This document shows, one piece after another, positions 20,941 through 33,255 of a DNA stretch of 64,000 nt. The stretch comes from Aegilops tauschii subsp. strangulata (Eukaryota > Streptophyta > Magnoliopsida > Poales > Poaceae), in contig NC_053035.3 in the NCBI RefSeq assembly GCF_002575655.3, forward strand, positions 91,909,322 to 91,973,321. Direction: 5' to 3'. Numbering within the stretch: the first letter of the stretch is position 1; each line of letters opens with the position of its first letter. Position numbers and translations under genes: made by a program. The notes below the pieces were generated by a model. That model was not told the DNA's origin and did not search any database. It worked only from the letters and a program-made list of their open reading frames with translations.

Positions 20941-22980
20941 CTTTTGCTGGTATGTGAAACTAGGTGGTATAAATTTAGCAACAATGTAATTAGCATAATC
21001 AGCATACCATGGAGCAGTACGAGAAGCATTTATGACATTTAATTGTTCATCAGGAAAGCTATCATCAATAGGTAGTGGGTCATCAAGAACATTCTCTAAC
21101 CTAGACAAGTTGTCTGCAACGGGGTTCTCAGCTCCCTTTCTGTCAATAATATGCAAATCAAATTCTTGTAGCAAGAGAACCCATCTAATAAGTCTAGGTT
21201 TAGCATCTTTCTTTTCCATAAGATATTTAATAGCAGCATGATCCGTGTGAATAGTTACTTTAGAATCAACAATGTAAGGTCTGAACTTATCACAAGCAAA
21301 AACAACTGCTAAGAATTCTTTTTCAGTAGTAGCATAATTTCTTTGGGCACTGTCTAGAGTTTTACTAGCATATTGAATAACATTTAATTTCTTATCAACT
21401 CTTTGCCCTAGGACAGCACCTACAACATAATCACTAGCATCACACATAATCTCAAAGGGTAAATTCCAATCAGGTGGCTGAACAATAGGTGCAGAAAACA
21501 ATGCTTTCTTAAGTATTTCAAATGCTTCTACACAATCATCATCAAAGACAAAAGGTATATCTTTTTGTAATAGATTGGTCAGAGGCCGAGAAATTTTTGA
21601 GAAGTCCTTAATGAACCTCCTATAAAAACCGGCATGACCCAGAGAACTTCTTATACCTTTGATGTCCTTAGGACACGGCATCTTTTCAATAGCATCAACT
21701 TTAGCTTTATCAACTTCAATACCTCTTTCAGAAATTTTATACCCCAAGACAATACCTTCATTAACCATAAAGTGGCAGTTCTCCCAATTCAAGACAAGGT
21801 TAGTTTCTTCACATCTCTTCAAAACTCGATCAAGGTTGCTTAAGCAATCATCAAAAGAGGATCCATAGACGGAGAAATCATCATTGAAAACCTCACAAAT
21901 CTTTTCACAAAAATAAGAGAATATAGCCATCATGCATCTTTGAAAGGTAGCAGGTGCATTACATAACCCAAAGGGCATACGTCTATAAGCAAAAGTACCG
22001 AAAGGGCAAGTAAATGTGGTGTTTGCTTGATCATCAGCTAACACAGGTATTTGAGAGAAACCAGAATAACCATCTAGAAAGCAAAAATGTGTATCATTAG
22101 GGACGACAGTAATACCTCCCTTCTTAGGGACACAATGGACAGGACTTACCCACTGACTATCAGCAACAGGATAGATTATACCTGCCTCAAGGAGCTTTAG
22201 TATTTCCTTTCTTACCACTTCTTTCATCTTAGGATTCAGCCATCGTTGATGATCAATAACTGGTTTAGCATCTTTCTCCAAATTTATTTTGTGTTGGCAT
22301 AGAGTGGGACTAATGCCCTTAAGATCATCGAGAGTATATCCAATAGCAGCTCGGTGCTTCTTCAGAGTTTTCAATAATCTCTCTTCTTCATGATCTGAAA
22401 GGTTAGCACTAATAATAACAGGATATATCTTCTTTTCATCAAGATAAGCATATTTAAGAGTATCAGGTAACGGTTTAAGCTCAAACACGGGATGACACTT
22501 GGGTGGAGGAGGATCCCCTAGGATCTCAACAGGCAAGTTGTATTTCAGAATAGGTCCCTGTTTAAAGAATACTTCATCTATTTCCCTTCTTTCATTCATA
22601 AACATATCATTTTCATGCTCTAGCAAATATTGTTCTAAAGGATCATTAGGAGGCACAACAATAGAAGCAAGACCAATAATTTCATCCTTACTAGGCAATT
22701 CCTCTTCACGGTGTTGTCTACGAAATTTGGAAAAATTAAACTCATGAGACATATCATCCAAACCAATAGTAACAATATCCTTTTCGCAGTCTATCTTAGC
22801 ATTAACAGTATTCAAGAAGGGTCTACCAAATATAATGGGACAAAAGCTATCTTGTGGGGAACCAAGAACAAGAAAATCAGAAGGATATTTAGTTTTTCCA
22901 CACAAGACTTCAACATCTCTAACAATCCCCATTGGTGAAATAGTATCTCTATTGGCAAGTTTAATGGTGACATCAATTTC
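20926..22980 (-). pseudogene. Gypsy protease end, reverse transcriptase and RNase H of element E
   Basis: Same frame as gag after the TAA at 22981. It has GRPFLNTV of the protease end, then [49 protein letters not shown], then RNase [30 protein letters not shown] and [11 protein letters not shown]. Two defects show: RT jumps from GGITVVPND directly to THFCFLDG, missing roughly 50-60 residues that include the first catalytic motif region, and the catalytic box reads [10 protein letters not shown] with Asn at 21883-21885 where a hydrophobic residue is usual. Both should abolish RT. The stop at 20926 follows the frameshift into integrase. Confidence 0.9.
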
Positions 22981-24273
22981 TTATAACTCAGCGGGTGCAA
23001 TATCATGCATAATTTCTTTGTATAAGTCAATAGGTATTGCACTAGCACTAGCACCCATATCACACAAGCCATGATAGCAATGATCTCCTATTTTAACAGA
23101 AATAACATGCATGCCTACTACAGGTCTATGTTTATCTTTAGCACTAGGTTTAGCAATTCTAGTAGTCTCATCACAGAAGTAAATAACATGCCCATCAATA
23201 TTATCAGCCAAGAGATCTTTAACAATAGCAATATTAGGTTCAACTTTAACTTGCTCAGGAGGTGTATAAGTTCTAATATTACTTTTACGAACCACAGTTG
23301 AAGCTTTAGCATGATCCTTTATCCTAACAGGGAAAGGTGGTTTCTCAACATATGCAGTAGGAACAACGGGATCATTATAAGTGATAGTCTTTTCTTCAAC
23401 TTTAATAGGTTCAAATACTTTTACTTCTATGGTAAGATGATATTTAAACCACTTCTCCTTAGGTAGATCAACATGAGTAGCAAATGATTCACAAAAAGAA
23501 GCTACTATCTCAGAGTCAAGTCCATATTTAGTGCTAAATTTACGGAAAACATCGGTATCCATAAAAGATTTAACACAATCAAACTTAGGTGTTATACCTG
23601 ACTCCTTACCTTTGTTCAGATCCCAATATTCAGAGTTGCGTTTAATTCTTTCCAATAAATTCCATTTGAATTCAATAGTCTTCATCATAAAAGAACCAGT
23701 ACAAGAAGTATCGAGCATGGTGCGATTGTTGTCAGAAAGCCGAGCATAATTTTTTTGAATAATCATTTCTCTTGAAAGCTCATTATTGGGGCATGAATAT
23801 AACATTGACTTAAGCCTCCCCCAAGCTTGAGCGATGCTTTCTCCTTCGCAAGGCCAAAAATTATATATATAATTACGATCACGATGAACAAGATGCATAG
23901 GATAAAACTTCTGATGAAATTCCAACTTCAATCGTTTGTAGTTCCATGATCCCATATCATCACATAGCCTATACCATGTCAATGCATATCCCTTCGAAGA
24001 TAAAGGGAATACCTTCTTCTTGATAACATCATCGGGCATACCTGCAAACTTAAATAATCCACAAACTTCATCCACATAGATTAGGTGCTCATCAGGATGT
24101 AATGTTCCGTCTCCTGCAAAAGGATTAGCTAGCAGTTTTTCTATCATACCCGAAGGGATTTCAAAGTAGAAATTTTCATTTTCAGTAGGTTCAGTAGGTT
24201 GAGGAGCAATTCTTTGCTCTACTGGTCGAGGTGAAGATACCCCGAACAAGCCCCTCAGAGGATTACTTTCCAT
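22981..24273 (-). pseudogene. Gypsy gag and protease start of element E
   Basis: 430 codons from ATG at 24273 (MESNPLRGLFGVSS). Contains the gypsy gag core (DEHLIYVDEVCGLFKFAG, LTWYRLCDDMGSWNYKRLK, ARLSDNNRTMLDTSC), a linker, and the protease segment MHVISVKIGDHCYHGLCDMGASASAIPIDL with D-M-G-A where D-S/T-G is usual. A TAA at 22981-22983 ends the frame, but the same frame continues into protease and RT, so this is a nonsense change, consistent with CAA to TAA. Gag forms the particle; no zinc knuckle is evident. Confidence 0.85.
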
Positions 24274-24379
24274 AGTAACAAGTGACAGTAAATTTCAGCA
24301 CACTATATATTTTTTTCCTTACCAAATTCCACCTACCAAAGGCGCTTCACTCCCCGGCAACGGCACCAGAAAAGAGTCT

Positions 24380-25899
24380 TGATGACCCACAAGTATAGGG
24401 GATCTATCGTAGTCCTTTCGATAAGTAAGAGTGTCAAACCCAACGAGGAGCAGAAGGAAATGATAAGTGGTTTTCAGCAAGGTATTCTCTGCAAGCACTG
24501 AAATTATCGATAACAGATAGTTTTGTGATAAGGTAATTTGTAACGAGTAACAAGTAACAAAAGTAAATAAAGTGCAGCAAGATGGCCCAATCCTTTTTGT
24601 AGCAAAGTACAAGCCTGGACAAACTCTTATTTAGAGAAAAGCGCTCCCGAGGACACATGGGAATTATCTTCAAGCTAGTTTTCATCACGTTCATATGATT
24701 CGCGTTCGATACTTTGATAATTTGATATGTGGGTGGACCGGTGATTGGGTGCTGTCCTTACTTGGACAAGCATCCCACTTATGATTAACCCCTATTGCAA
24801 GCATGCGCAACTACAAAAGAAGTATTAAGGTAAACCTAACCATAGCATGAAACATATGGATCCAAATCAGCCCCTTACGAAGCAACGCATAAACTAGGGC
24901 GTAAGCTTCTGTCACTCTAGCAACCCATCATCTACTTATTACTTCCCAATGCCTTCCTCTAGGCCCAAACAATGGTGAAGTGTCATGTAGTTGACGTTCA
25001 CATAACACCACTAGAGGAGAGACAACATACATCTCATCAAAATATCGAACGAATACCAAATTCACATGACTACTAATAGCAAGACTTCTCCCATGTCCTA
25101 AGGAACAATCGTAAATACTCACAAAGCATATTCATGTTCATAATCAGAGGAGTATTAATATGCATAAAGGATCTGAACATATGATCTTCCACCAAATAAA
25201 CCAACTAGCATCAACTACAAGGAGTAATCAACACTACTAGCAACCTACAGGTACCAATCCCAGACTTAGAGATAAGAATTGAATACAAGAGATGAACTAG
25301 GGTTTGAGAGGAGATGGTGCTGGTGAAGATGTTGATGGATATTGGCCCCCTCCCAATGAGAGGAGCGTTGGTGATGACGATGGCGATGATTTCCCCCTCC
25401 CGGAGGGAAGTTTCCCCGGTAGAACAGCTCCGCCAGAGCTCTAGATTGGTTCCGCCAAGGTTCCGCCTCGTGGCGGCGGAGTCTCGCCCGAAAGCTTGCT
25501 TATGATTTTTCCTCGGACGAAAGACTTCATATAGCAGAAGATGGGCACCGGAGGGCCACCAGGGGGCCCACGAGGTAGGGGCGCGCCCAGGGGGGTAGGG
25601 CGCGCCCCCACCCTCGTGGCCAGTGTGTGGGCCCCCTCCGGTATTTTCTTCGCTCAGTATTTTTTATTATTTCCAAAAATAACTTCCTTGGAGTTTTAGG
25701 ACTTTTGGAGTTGTGCAGAATAGGTCTCTAATATTTGCTCCTTTTCCAGCCCAGAATTCCAGCTGCCGGCATTCTCCCTCTTTATGTAAACCTAGTAAAA
25801 TAAGAGAGAATAGGCATAAGTATTGTGATATAATGTGTAATAACAGCCCATAATGCAATAAATATCTATATAAAAGCATGATGCAAAATGGACGTATCA
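24380..25899 (-). repeat. 5' LTR of element E
   Basis: 1520 bp, ends TG...CA on the minus strand. Contains the GC-rich inverted repeat at about 25560-25625 and a TATA-like CTATATGAAG (complement near 25528). The single remaining LTR of the element, whose partner was deleted with the 3' end. The five bases next to it at 25900-25904 (GACAC) should be one TSD copy, with no partner left to confirm it. Confidence 0.88.
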
Positions 25900-26759
25900 G
25901 ACACCATCGACAACATTGGAACCAAGGCTTGGGAGGCGCCTGCGTGGTGGTATGCAGATCTTTGTGAAGACCAAGAACATACAAGACTAGATGAGAATCA
26001 GAAGACGGAAACCCCCGGCAAGATCCTTGCCGGGGATGCTCACAAGACCCCCGGAAAGACCCTTGCCGGGGACGCCTGCGAGACCCCGGCAAGGCCCTTG
26101 CCGGGGACATCTGCGGGGCCGCAGCCAGGCCCACACCTGTCAAGGCTCCACCGCTGTTCCAACACAGCAGTCAGGCTGGCAACAAGGCAGGCACCTGCGT
26201 GGCGACGTGCAGCTTCCAGGCCATCTCAGCAAGCACCTGCGTGGTGGCATGCAGATCTTCGTGAAGACTCTGCCACCGCACCAACTCAGCAGCCAGCCAG
26301 CCAGCATGGCGCTGCGCGCCTAGTCAGCCTGGACGCGCGTCGGAGCGAGCCGAAGCAGCGACGAACGGGACGAGCTTCCTTGCCGTCCCCGATAAAGCGA
26401 GAGGGCACGTCGGCAGCGCATTAAATGCGTTTTGTCCTACGGTGCCAGGGATAAACTTGTATACAGTACCAACTTTCCACCTCCTGTGTGCCACTGTGGC
26501 GACCCCTTTTGGCTATAAAAGGAGGCCTGAAGCATACTGGAGAAGGATTCACACTTTTCGGGCCTTGCAAGCTTGATAGCTAGTCTAAGAACACCAGATA
26601 AACAAAAACCAGCAGGAGTATGGTATTACGCATCACTTGCGGCCCATAACTGGATAAATTCCCCGTGTTGATCTTCTAAACCCGCTCTTTCCATAGCCCC
26701 GTGCCCGCCAACCGTAGAAGGGATTCCCCGTGATCCCATAGGTGTCGTTTCCACTGACA
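25900..26759 (+). repeat. 5' LTR remnant of element A
   Basis: Ends CCACTGACA at 26759, followed by a primer-binding-like TTTGGCATGCCAGGTAGGGG. The beginning is missing because element E is inserted there and the left side has been deleted. Has a good TATA box (GGCTATAAAAGGAGG, 26511-26525) with the transcribed part after it. Three imperfect palindromes of the type CCGGCAAG-N-CTTGCCGG lie in tandem at about 26012-26110. Confidence 0.8.
26513..26520 (+). promoter_or_regulatory. TATA box of element A LTR
   Basis: CTATAAAA in GC-rich surroundings, about 245 bases before the LTR end, the usual place for an LTR promoter. Transcription would start near 26545 and give the genomic RNA of element A. 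Confidence 0.6.
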
Positions 26760-26835
26760 TCTTTGGCATGCCAGGTAGGGGGCGCAAGCTGTGAAAATCC
26801 GGTTTGGAAGTTAGCGCATCGACTTCATCATCACC

Positions 26836-28956
26836 ATGGCCCGCAAGAAAAGGGGGATCATAGCGATCGGGTCGTCCGGGGCCGGCCAGTCCGCGCCAGC
26901 ACGAGCAGGCGACCGGGTGGCCACAGATGGTGCCGGAGACATGGCCCGCGAGCATCCACGACATTCTGGCAATTGGAGCCAGGCAAGCGGCGTCGTTCGG
27001 GTCCGAGACGACGAGCTGCGCGCCGCTGGGTGCAGGGACGAGGCCGTCCTGCCCGCAGGCGGCGCGGCAACCTCTACGGCACCCCAGCTGGCACCCACAC
27101 CGCGGCCTTCCTAGGCCGTGCGCGATGAGCAACATCGCGACGCCGGAGCTCCCAGGCACCGCCGCGGGAAGAGCCCTGTGCGCCACTCTCAGGATGCACC
27201 AGGCCAGCGTGCGCACCTGGACACTAGAGGAAGCGGCGTGCGACCGCGAGACCGTGACAGAGCTCCTTCTAACTTGGTTAGAAGTCGGAGCGCATCACGG
27301 TCCACGCAGCTCTCGCCGCCGCCCACGCCAGCAGAAGCGCTGGTGCGCGTGCAACTGCTCCTCGACTTCCCCCCTGCCGCGGAGAAGCTCAACGAGTGGA
27401 GGGCTACCATTTGAAGCCTTGTCAATTTCGCCAACAAAGATGAGCCGCTCCCAGCGGGACCCTCACACCGGCGTTCTGTCGAGCCGGTGCATGCCGGCGG
27501 TGGGAGGACTGGAGACACTGCGACCACGGTGCACTCTCCTCCCCCACAGCCGCGACAGCAGCCACCGGCTCGTCGGGCTGACGCCTGTGACAACTTTTCC
27601 ACAGCGTCGTCCGACCCGCGAACCCGCTGCGACCAACGTTGGGTTCTTCGAGAGCGAGCGCAGGAGGATGCTCGAACTACCATCGAGTGACGGCGGGAGG
27701 CGCGCCATCAGTCGGATCGGCGTGCAGGGCCTGCTATGGACCACCCAGCGCCGGGGGGCTCTGGCGACCTGCCTTACGAGGTGGGTTGTCCGGCCTTTAC
27801 CTGAGAGCTATGGCAGTTCCAGTGGCCCTCCCACCACACGTTCAAGCCTGATGTTGGGGAAAAGTACAACGGCAAGACTCACCCGTCGGAGTTACTCATC
27901 ATCTACACCATCGTGATGCAAGCCGCCGGGGCTTGCGACGACAAGGTGCTCGCCAACTACTTTCCGTTGGCGCTTAAGCCCAACGTCATGTCGTGGTTGA
28001 TGCACCTGCCAGTGGATTCCATCTCTTCCTGGTCGGATCTGTGCCACGAGTTTGTTGGTGCCTTTACCGGTGGCCACCAAGCTCTTGGCCAGGAAAGTGA
28101 CTTGCATGTCATCCCCCAGAAGGATGGCGAGTCCCTGCGTAAGTATATACAAAGATTCAGCCGTGTGAAGTACACCATCCTAGATGTTCATCCCGCCGTT
28201 GTCATCAGTGCGTTCCATCAGAACATACGCAACCGTAAGATGCGTGAAGAGCTGGCGATGAACAAGGTCAGGGATGTAGCCGAACTTTATGTTCTGGCTG
28301 ATAGATGTGCTCGGGCTGAGGAAGGAAGGAAGTACCCCGGCGAAGATGGCGGCGCGGAAACCGACTCTACTGACGAAGACACCGCCGCGCCGATGAAGAA
28401 GGGTCGGCGCCGCAACAGGAAGCATAAGGGCAAAACTGTGCTTGCCGTTGAGGGATCTCGCGACCCCGGCAGCGCCAAGAAGGCCAAGGCCGACGACCCC
28501 GGCAAGGAGGTTGCCGGGTGCGCTGCCTGCCGGGCCTTGGCGGCCGCCGACAAGTTAGGAGGCTCCGACAAGCAGTACTGCAAGATCCATCGCACCAAGG
28601 GCCATGACCTCCAGAACTGCCGACAGGTCGAGCTGCTTGCAGAAAAGCAGAAAGCTGAATATGAAAGGCGGGACAAGGAGAAGGGCCAGGATGGTGCCGA
28701 GGGGTCCGGCAAGAAGCGAGGAGGCCAAGGAGGCCGCCGTGGCAAGGATAATCAACAAGAGAGGCCCGCTCGAGGCCGCCACAAGAAGGAGGAAGATGAT
28801 GATCATGACGAGGATGACGAGTCCAGCGAGCACGAATTCCAGAAAGCTACAGAGGCCATGTGTGTCGATGGTGGTGCCTCGTTGCACACCTCTCACCGCC
28901 AACTGAAGCAGTGGGCGCGCGAGGTCACTGCGGCAGAGCCATCGTTCGATGCCTAG
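26836..28956 (+). pseudogene. Gag of element A
   Basis: Probably starts at ATG 26836 (MARKKRGIIAIGSSG) and decays by frameshifts through 27900. A clear frame from about 27855 has the Retrotrans_gag domain (VMSWLMHLPVDSISSW, GESLRKYIQRFSRVKYTI, DVAELYVLADRCARAEEG), then a basic stretch, a zinc-knuckle-like YCKIHRTKGHDLQNC with the CX2H...HX4C pattern seen in Tat-type elements, and a charged tail rich in Lys, Asp and Glu. It stops at 28956 (TAG) just before the protease. Gag packages the RNA into particles. The conserved core is open, but the N-terminal third is broken. Confidence 0.8.
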
Positions 28957-28977
28957 AGGCCACTGAAGTGGTCCCGC

Positions 28978-29126
28978 ATGCCCATTATTTTTGACACCGA
29001 GGATCACCCTGATCGCACAACTGCGGTCTGGTGTTTGCCGTTCTTGGTCTCACCAACAATACGCAACCTCAAGGTGACAAAAGTGCTGGTTGATGGTGGG
29101 GCCGGTCTGAATTTGATCTCGCCCGC
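28978..29126 (+). pseudogene. Aspartic protease of element A, N-terminal half
   Basis: Frame with PIIFDTEDHPDRTT, VSPTIRN and the active-site motif KVLVDGGAGLNLIS (D-G-G in place of D-S/T-G). It ends at the insertion point of element B; the CCCGC TSD is at 29122-29126 and the protease goes on at 38273. The reading frame would have spanned the target site. Confidence 0.8.
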
Positions 29127-29605
29127 TGTCGGTGTCAAAACCGGCGGATCTCGGGTAGGGGGTCCCGAACTGTGCATCTAAGGTCGATGGTAATAGGACA
29201 CAGGGGACACGATGTTTACCCAGGTTCGGGCCCTCTCTATGGAGGTAATACCCTACTTCCTGCTTGATTGATCTTGATGAATATGAGTGTTACAAGAGTT
29301 GATCTACCACTAGATCGTAATGGCTAAACCTAGAAGTCTAGCCTGTATGACTATGGTAATGAGTATATCCTTTCCGGACTACACCCTCCGGTTTATATAG
29401 ACATCGAGGGGATCTAGGGTTACATAGAGTCGGTTACATAAGGAGGAATCTTCATAGTTGGTCGCCTAAGCTTGCCTTGCCCGCCAAGGAGAGTCCAATC
29501 AGGACATGGGTACAGTCTTCGACCTTCATGTCTTCACAGCCCATCAGTGTGGCCCATGGATAACAGGTCGGACGCCCGAGGACCCCTTAGTCCAGGACTC
29601 CCTCG
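29127..29605 (-). repeat. 3' LTR of element B
   Basis: Starts TGTCGGTGTCAAAACC at 29127 and ends at 29605 with CCCTCG instead of CCCTCA, a one-base change at the LTR tip. It contains a TATATAGA box on the minus strand near 29393-29400. CAGGGGCAAC just inside (complement of 29606-29615) is the polypurine tract. Confidence 0.9.
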
Positions 29606-30152
29606 GTTGCCCCTGAACCTGGCTTCAATGACGAGGAGTCCGTCGCGTAGATTGTCTTCGGCATTGCAAGGCGGGTTCCCTTTTTTCCGAACTCCAAGAT
29701 AGTCTTCGGACGCGATGATAGTATCTGGACCTGTAACGCGTATCACACACAACCGCGGAGGGAATATAATACTTGCACGAGTCCAAACTGCTGACAGCTT
29801 TTTACAACATGACATCACGCCTGGCCGGTCATAATTTCGAACCGTTTTTCGTCTGCCGCTCCATGTTTCGAGACGTGGTAACCATTGGCACATCTTGTCG
29901 AAGCAGAGATCGTGTCCCCTTATTGCGGGATTCTCATCAATGCGGGCGTGGGTAACCCAACTGTGCCGCTTGCACGGCCCTTGGGAATAGGTGAGTTTAA
30001 GGCGAGTGGGGAGGTGTTTGATATTCGCGGTCTTTATAAGGGGATAAGGATTCCCTTCTCTCACCCACGCCCTTTCTCTCCCTCAGCCCTTCCGTCCTTG
30101 AGCTCCAGCGCCCATGCTTTAGCTTTTCCTTGTCCAGGAAAGCACTCCAAAC
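29606..30152 (+). promoter_or_regulatory. Promoter region of the antisense gene of element B
   Basis: Between the 3' LTR and the antisense ORF. A TATA box TTTATAAG lies at 30033-30040, about 115 bases before the ATG at 30153. The same box at the same distance is present in element C (60012-60019 and ATG at 59898). The region upstream (29750-30000) is also conserved between B and C. This supports a promoter separate from the LTR. Confidence 0.6.
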
Positions 30153-33100
30153 ATGTCCGGATCCGGAGCTGGAGGCAAGTGAATGGCCTCCTCCTTCAAG
30201 AAGAAGGACATCAAGGAGCTCCGGGAGGCCGGATACCTAGCCAAGGAGATTGCTCACCGACTCCCGGCCAAAGGGTAGATCGTCCCTACTCCAGAGCCCC
30301 ATGAGAGGGTTGTGTTTCTCACACAGTTCGTCCGCGGGCTGGGATTCCCTCTCCACCCGTTTGTCCGTGGACTGATGTTTTACTATGGGCTGAATTTTCA
30401 TGACCTAGCTCCCAACTTTATCCTCAACATTTCGGCATTTATCATTGTTTGCGAGGCCTTTCTCCGCATCCCACCTCACTTTGGCCTGTGGCTGAAGACC
30501 TTCAATGTGAAGCCGAAGGTGGTGAGCGGCCAACAAGCAGAGTGCAGAGGTGCCATGATGGGCAAGATGCCCAACGTCACTTGGCCCGAAGGCTCATTCG
30601 CGGAGACGGTGAAGGGGTGGTAATCGGGGTGGTTCTACATCACCGAGCCACGTGACGCCCACTGCGCGGCGGCCCCCGAATTCTGATCCGGAATCCCGAT
30701 GCGGCTCACCTCCTTGCAAGAGAGGGGCCTAACCTGGGGTCCCTCGGACGAGCTGACTGGGCTCCAGACGTGCGTCCAGAACATGATAGACAAGAAAATC
30801 AAGCTTATCAACATGGTCCAGGTCATGCTCATTCGTCGGGTCCTTCCGTGCCAACGCCGGACTTGCTATCTGTGGGAGTACGATCCGGCCAAGCACCAGA
30901 CGCTACTAGAGTTCTTCGACAGGATGCACGAAGACATCTGGAAAGTGCTTTTCAAGGCTGGCGAGACGCCGCCGCCCACGACCGAGGATCGCAGGCTTAG
31001 CTTAAAACGCCAGGCCAATTCGGTAAGTTCGTTCATGTTTTCAAGGTATACCCTTTACTGGCATATTTTGAGGAAAATCCTAAGCTTTCCTACCCATGTT
31101 TTCAGGCCTGGATCGGGGTAGCGAAGGGGATTAACTGTCCGGCTCCGCTGCTGAAGACCAAGAATTCCCATTACTGACGAAAATGCTATTTCCAGCACCT
31201 TATGAGGTGCCAGAGAAGATGGCCAAGAAAGCGGCCAAAGGGGCCAAGAAGGGCCCTCGTCGAAAATGCGCTCCGGACATGACGTCCGAAGACGAAGCTT
31301 CTTCTTCGTCCGCTGACAACGACGATGAAGAGGAGGAAGAAAACGACTCCCCGCCTGAAGTGGGGAGGAAGAAGAGAGCGGCCCCCACAAATCCGGAGGC
31401 GAAAGCGCCCAAGAGGGGGAAAGGCTCCCTCGCGGATAACTCCGCGTGGGATGTTGATAGCAGTCCAGAGCGACCTCGCCGGACCAAGCCTCGGGCCGCT
31501 TCGTAAGTACCAGAGTCAAAAAACGTCTGGCCTTCCCGGTTTGTAATATTGATATATTTTAAACCTTGTCATTGCAGTCTGGCACGCGATGGCTCCCCGC
31601 GATCCTCGACAGAAGATTCGCTGGACTCGAAGGAGATGGCTAGCATGTCTCCGCCACCTGCTCATTCTGTCTCGCCCAAGGGTGATGACAAGGTGGTGTC
31701 CCAAACGACCTTCCCAGACCGGGGGGAGGTTCTGAAGATTGTCGGGGTGGCATCGCAGGACGACTCCTCGTCCGCCGGACACATGGGGGAAAAAGACCCC
31801 ATGGGGACTGGTGACGGGGCCCGAGTTCCCTTCGGACCTCAGCCGGATACCATTCCGGAGATCTACATGGCTCCGGAGTCCAGCGAACGGCATTCCCCAA
31901 AAGGAGGGGATGTGCCTGTTTTGCCGGTGACCTCTGTCCAGCCAGAGGCACCGGATAATCTGCTAGAGCTACTACAAGGCGCCTCTATTGTGGATGAACA
32001 CAGTGTCTTCATGGGCACGGTGATTGAGAAGGTTCAGTTCGTCAAAAGCAGACTGACCGAAGCCTGCACTAGCCTTCTAACGGGCTTTGAGGTAAGTAAT
32101 GTGATTGTAGGAAGAATGTCACAGTATAGACAGTAGCCCCTGATGCACTGGTTGTTGTTCGGAAAGAAAAAGCCGAACAGAGGATCAAGAATAATTTTCG
32201 CAGGAGTCTAACATAAGTTGTCTATGTGAATAAGCATGTATCGCTGCAGGCTGCTATCGCTCATGCTGCGGAGGTCTCCGGACTGAAGCAAAAACTGGAG
32301 CAGGCCGAGGAAGAGCTCGGCCTCATGAAGAAGCAGCTAGAGGATAGCCAAGGTATGCAGTAACCTGCATGTACATTTAAGAAAATGAACAGTCCGTACG
32401 GACTAAAGTGTCATAAACTTTATTAGGGGCCACGACCGAGGTGGCAGCCCTCAAGAAGGCGTTAGTCGAGGCCGAGGACAAAGCGGCCAAGGAACGCACC
32501 GCGCACGAGAAGCACGAGGCTCGGGTTAGCAAGGCGCAGCAGGAGCTCCAGGATGCGGTCAAGTTCGAGTCCTTGGAGTGTGATTGCAAGGCGCAAGAGT
32601 CTGAACTTGCGAAGGCCCGCCAGAGTGTGCAGGATGCACGAGCCGAAGCCCAGAGCACCCTCCAGGAAATTTAGGCGGCCAAGAAGATTGCGGCGGGTAA
32701 GTTTTTCACCATGCAAAGCAAGTATGTGGAGGAAACATTCCTTGTACTTACCCGAATTTGGATTTTCCAGGGGCGTTTACGGATCTGCCGCGCAGCATAT
32801 CAGATGCTGCCGAGTTTTATCGAGCCGAAGAGGGGATGTCTACGGAGAAGCTATTCTGGTCTCAACATCTTGGACCCGAACATCCGGTGCCCTTTAGCGA
32901 CCAGCTGAAATAGCTGGTCGAGCTGCACACGTCGGTAGAGCTAGCCATGAAGGACCTAATAGTCCGGCTGTGGCCTGCCGATCCCATACCTAGCAACTAC
33001 TTTGGACTTGTGAAGCGGCTTGTGAGTGCCTGTCCGCGGCTCAAAGACGTGAAGCGTTCGGTCTGCATTGAGGGTGCGCGGATGGCATTTGCCCGCGTCA

Positions 33101-33255
33101 AGACGCATTGGGCGAAGCTGGATGCCAAGAAGCTCATGATCGAGGGACCGCCGAAGGGCAAGGAGCATCGTCGACCCGAGCTGTATTTTGATAGTGTCCT
33201 GGAGGGGTCCCGCCTTGTGGCGGAGCAATGTTTGAAGGATGTTATATTTCCATGA
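30153..33255 (+). pseudogene. Antisense gene of element B, 'putative gypsy type transposon' domain plus coiled coil
   Basis: Runs opposite to gag. From ATG 30153 (MSGSGAGGK) the frame shows the domain known as 'putative gypsy type transposon' (Transposase_28-like): HERVVFLTQFVRGLGFPLHP, FVRGLMFYYGLNFHDLAPN, ICEAFLRI-type helix, VKPKVVSGQQAEC. Exons are separated by GT-AG introns: 31023-31105, 31503-31577, 32092-32249 and 32353-32426. A Lys/Ser/acidic linker follows, then a coiled coil in 32427-32700 (KKALVEAEDKAAKERTAHEK), then a conserved C-terminal part (MKDLIVRLWPADPIPSNYFG ... RLVAEQCLKDVIFP). Stops at about 30180, 30276, 30621, 30684, 32672 and 32909 and one frameshift near 32770 kill it. 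Function of such antisense ORFs is unknown; name of the domain is from memory. Confidence 0.75.

Larger units (their letters stand above)
19254..25899 (-). mobile_element. Ty3/gypsy element E, Athila lineage, 3' part deleted
   Basis: Minus strand: 5' LTR 25899-24380 (TGATACGTCCATTTTGC...GGGTCATCA, 1520 bp), a primer-binding region with GGTGCCGTTGCCGGGGAGTG (24348-24368), gag-pol (24273-19674), then a post-pol segment up to the breakpoint at 19254. RT, RNase H and integrase motifs are Ty3/gypsy; the lack of a chromodomain, the long LTR and the post-pol space fit the Athila lineage. No 3' LTR is present. The element was inserted in the LTR of element A, since A sequence starts at 25900. WHAM/Sabrina group from memory. 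Confidence 0.88.

Noticed and set aside
26742..27744. Several overlapping Arg-rich ORFs on both strands
   Set aside because: GC-rich shadow frames of the broken gag N-terminus of element A; no domain in any of them.
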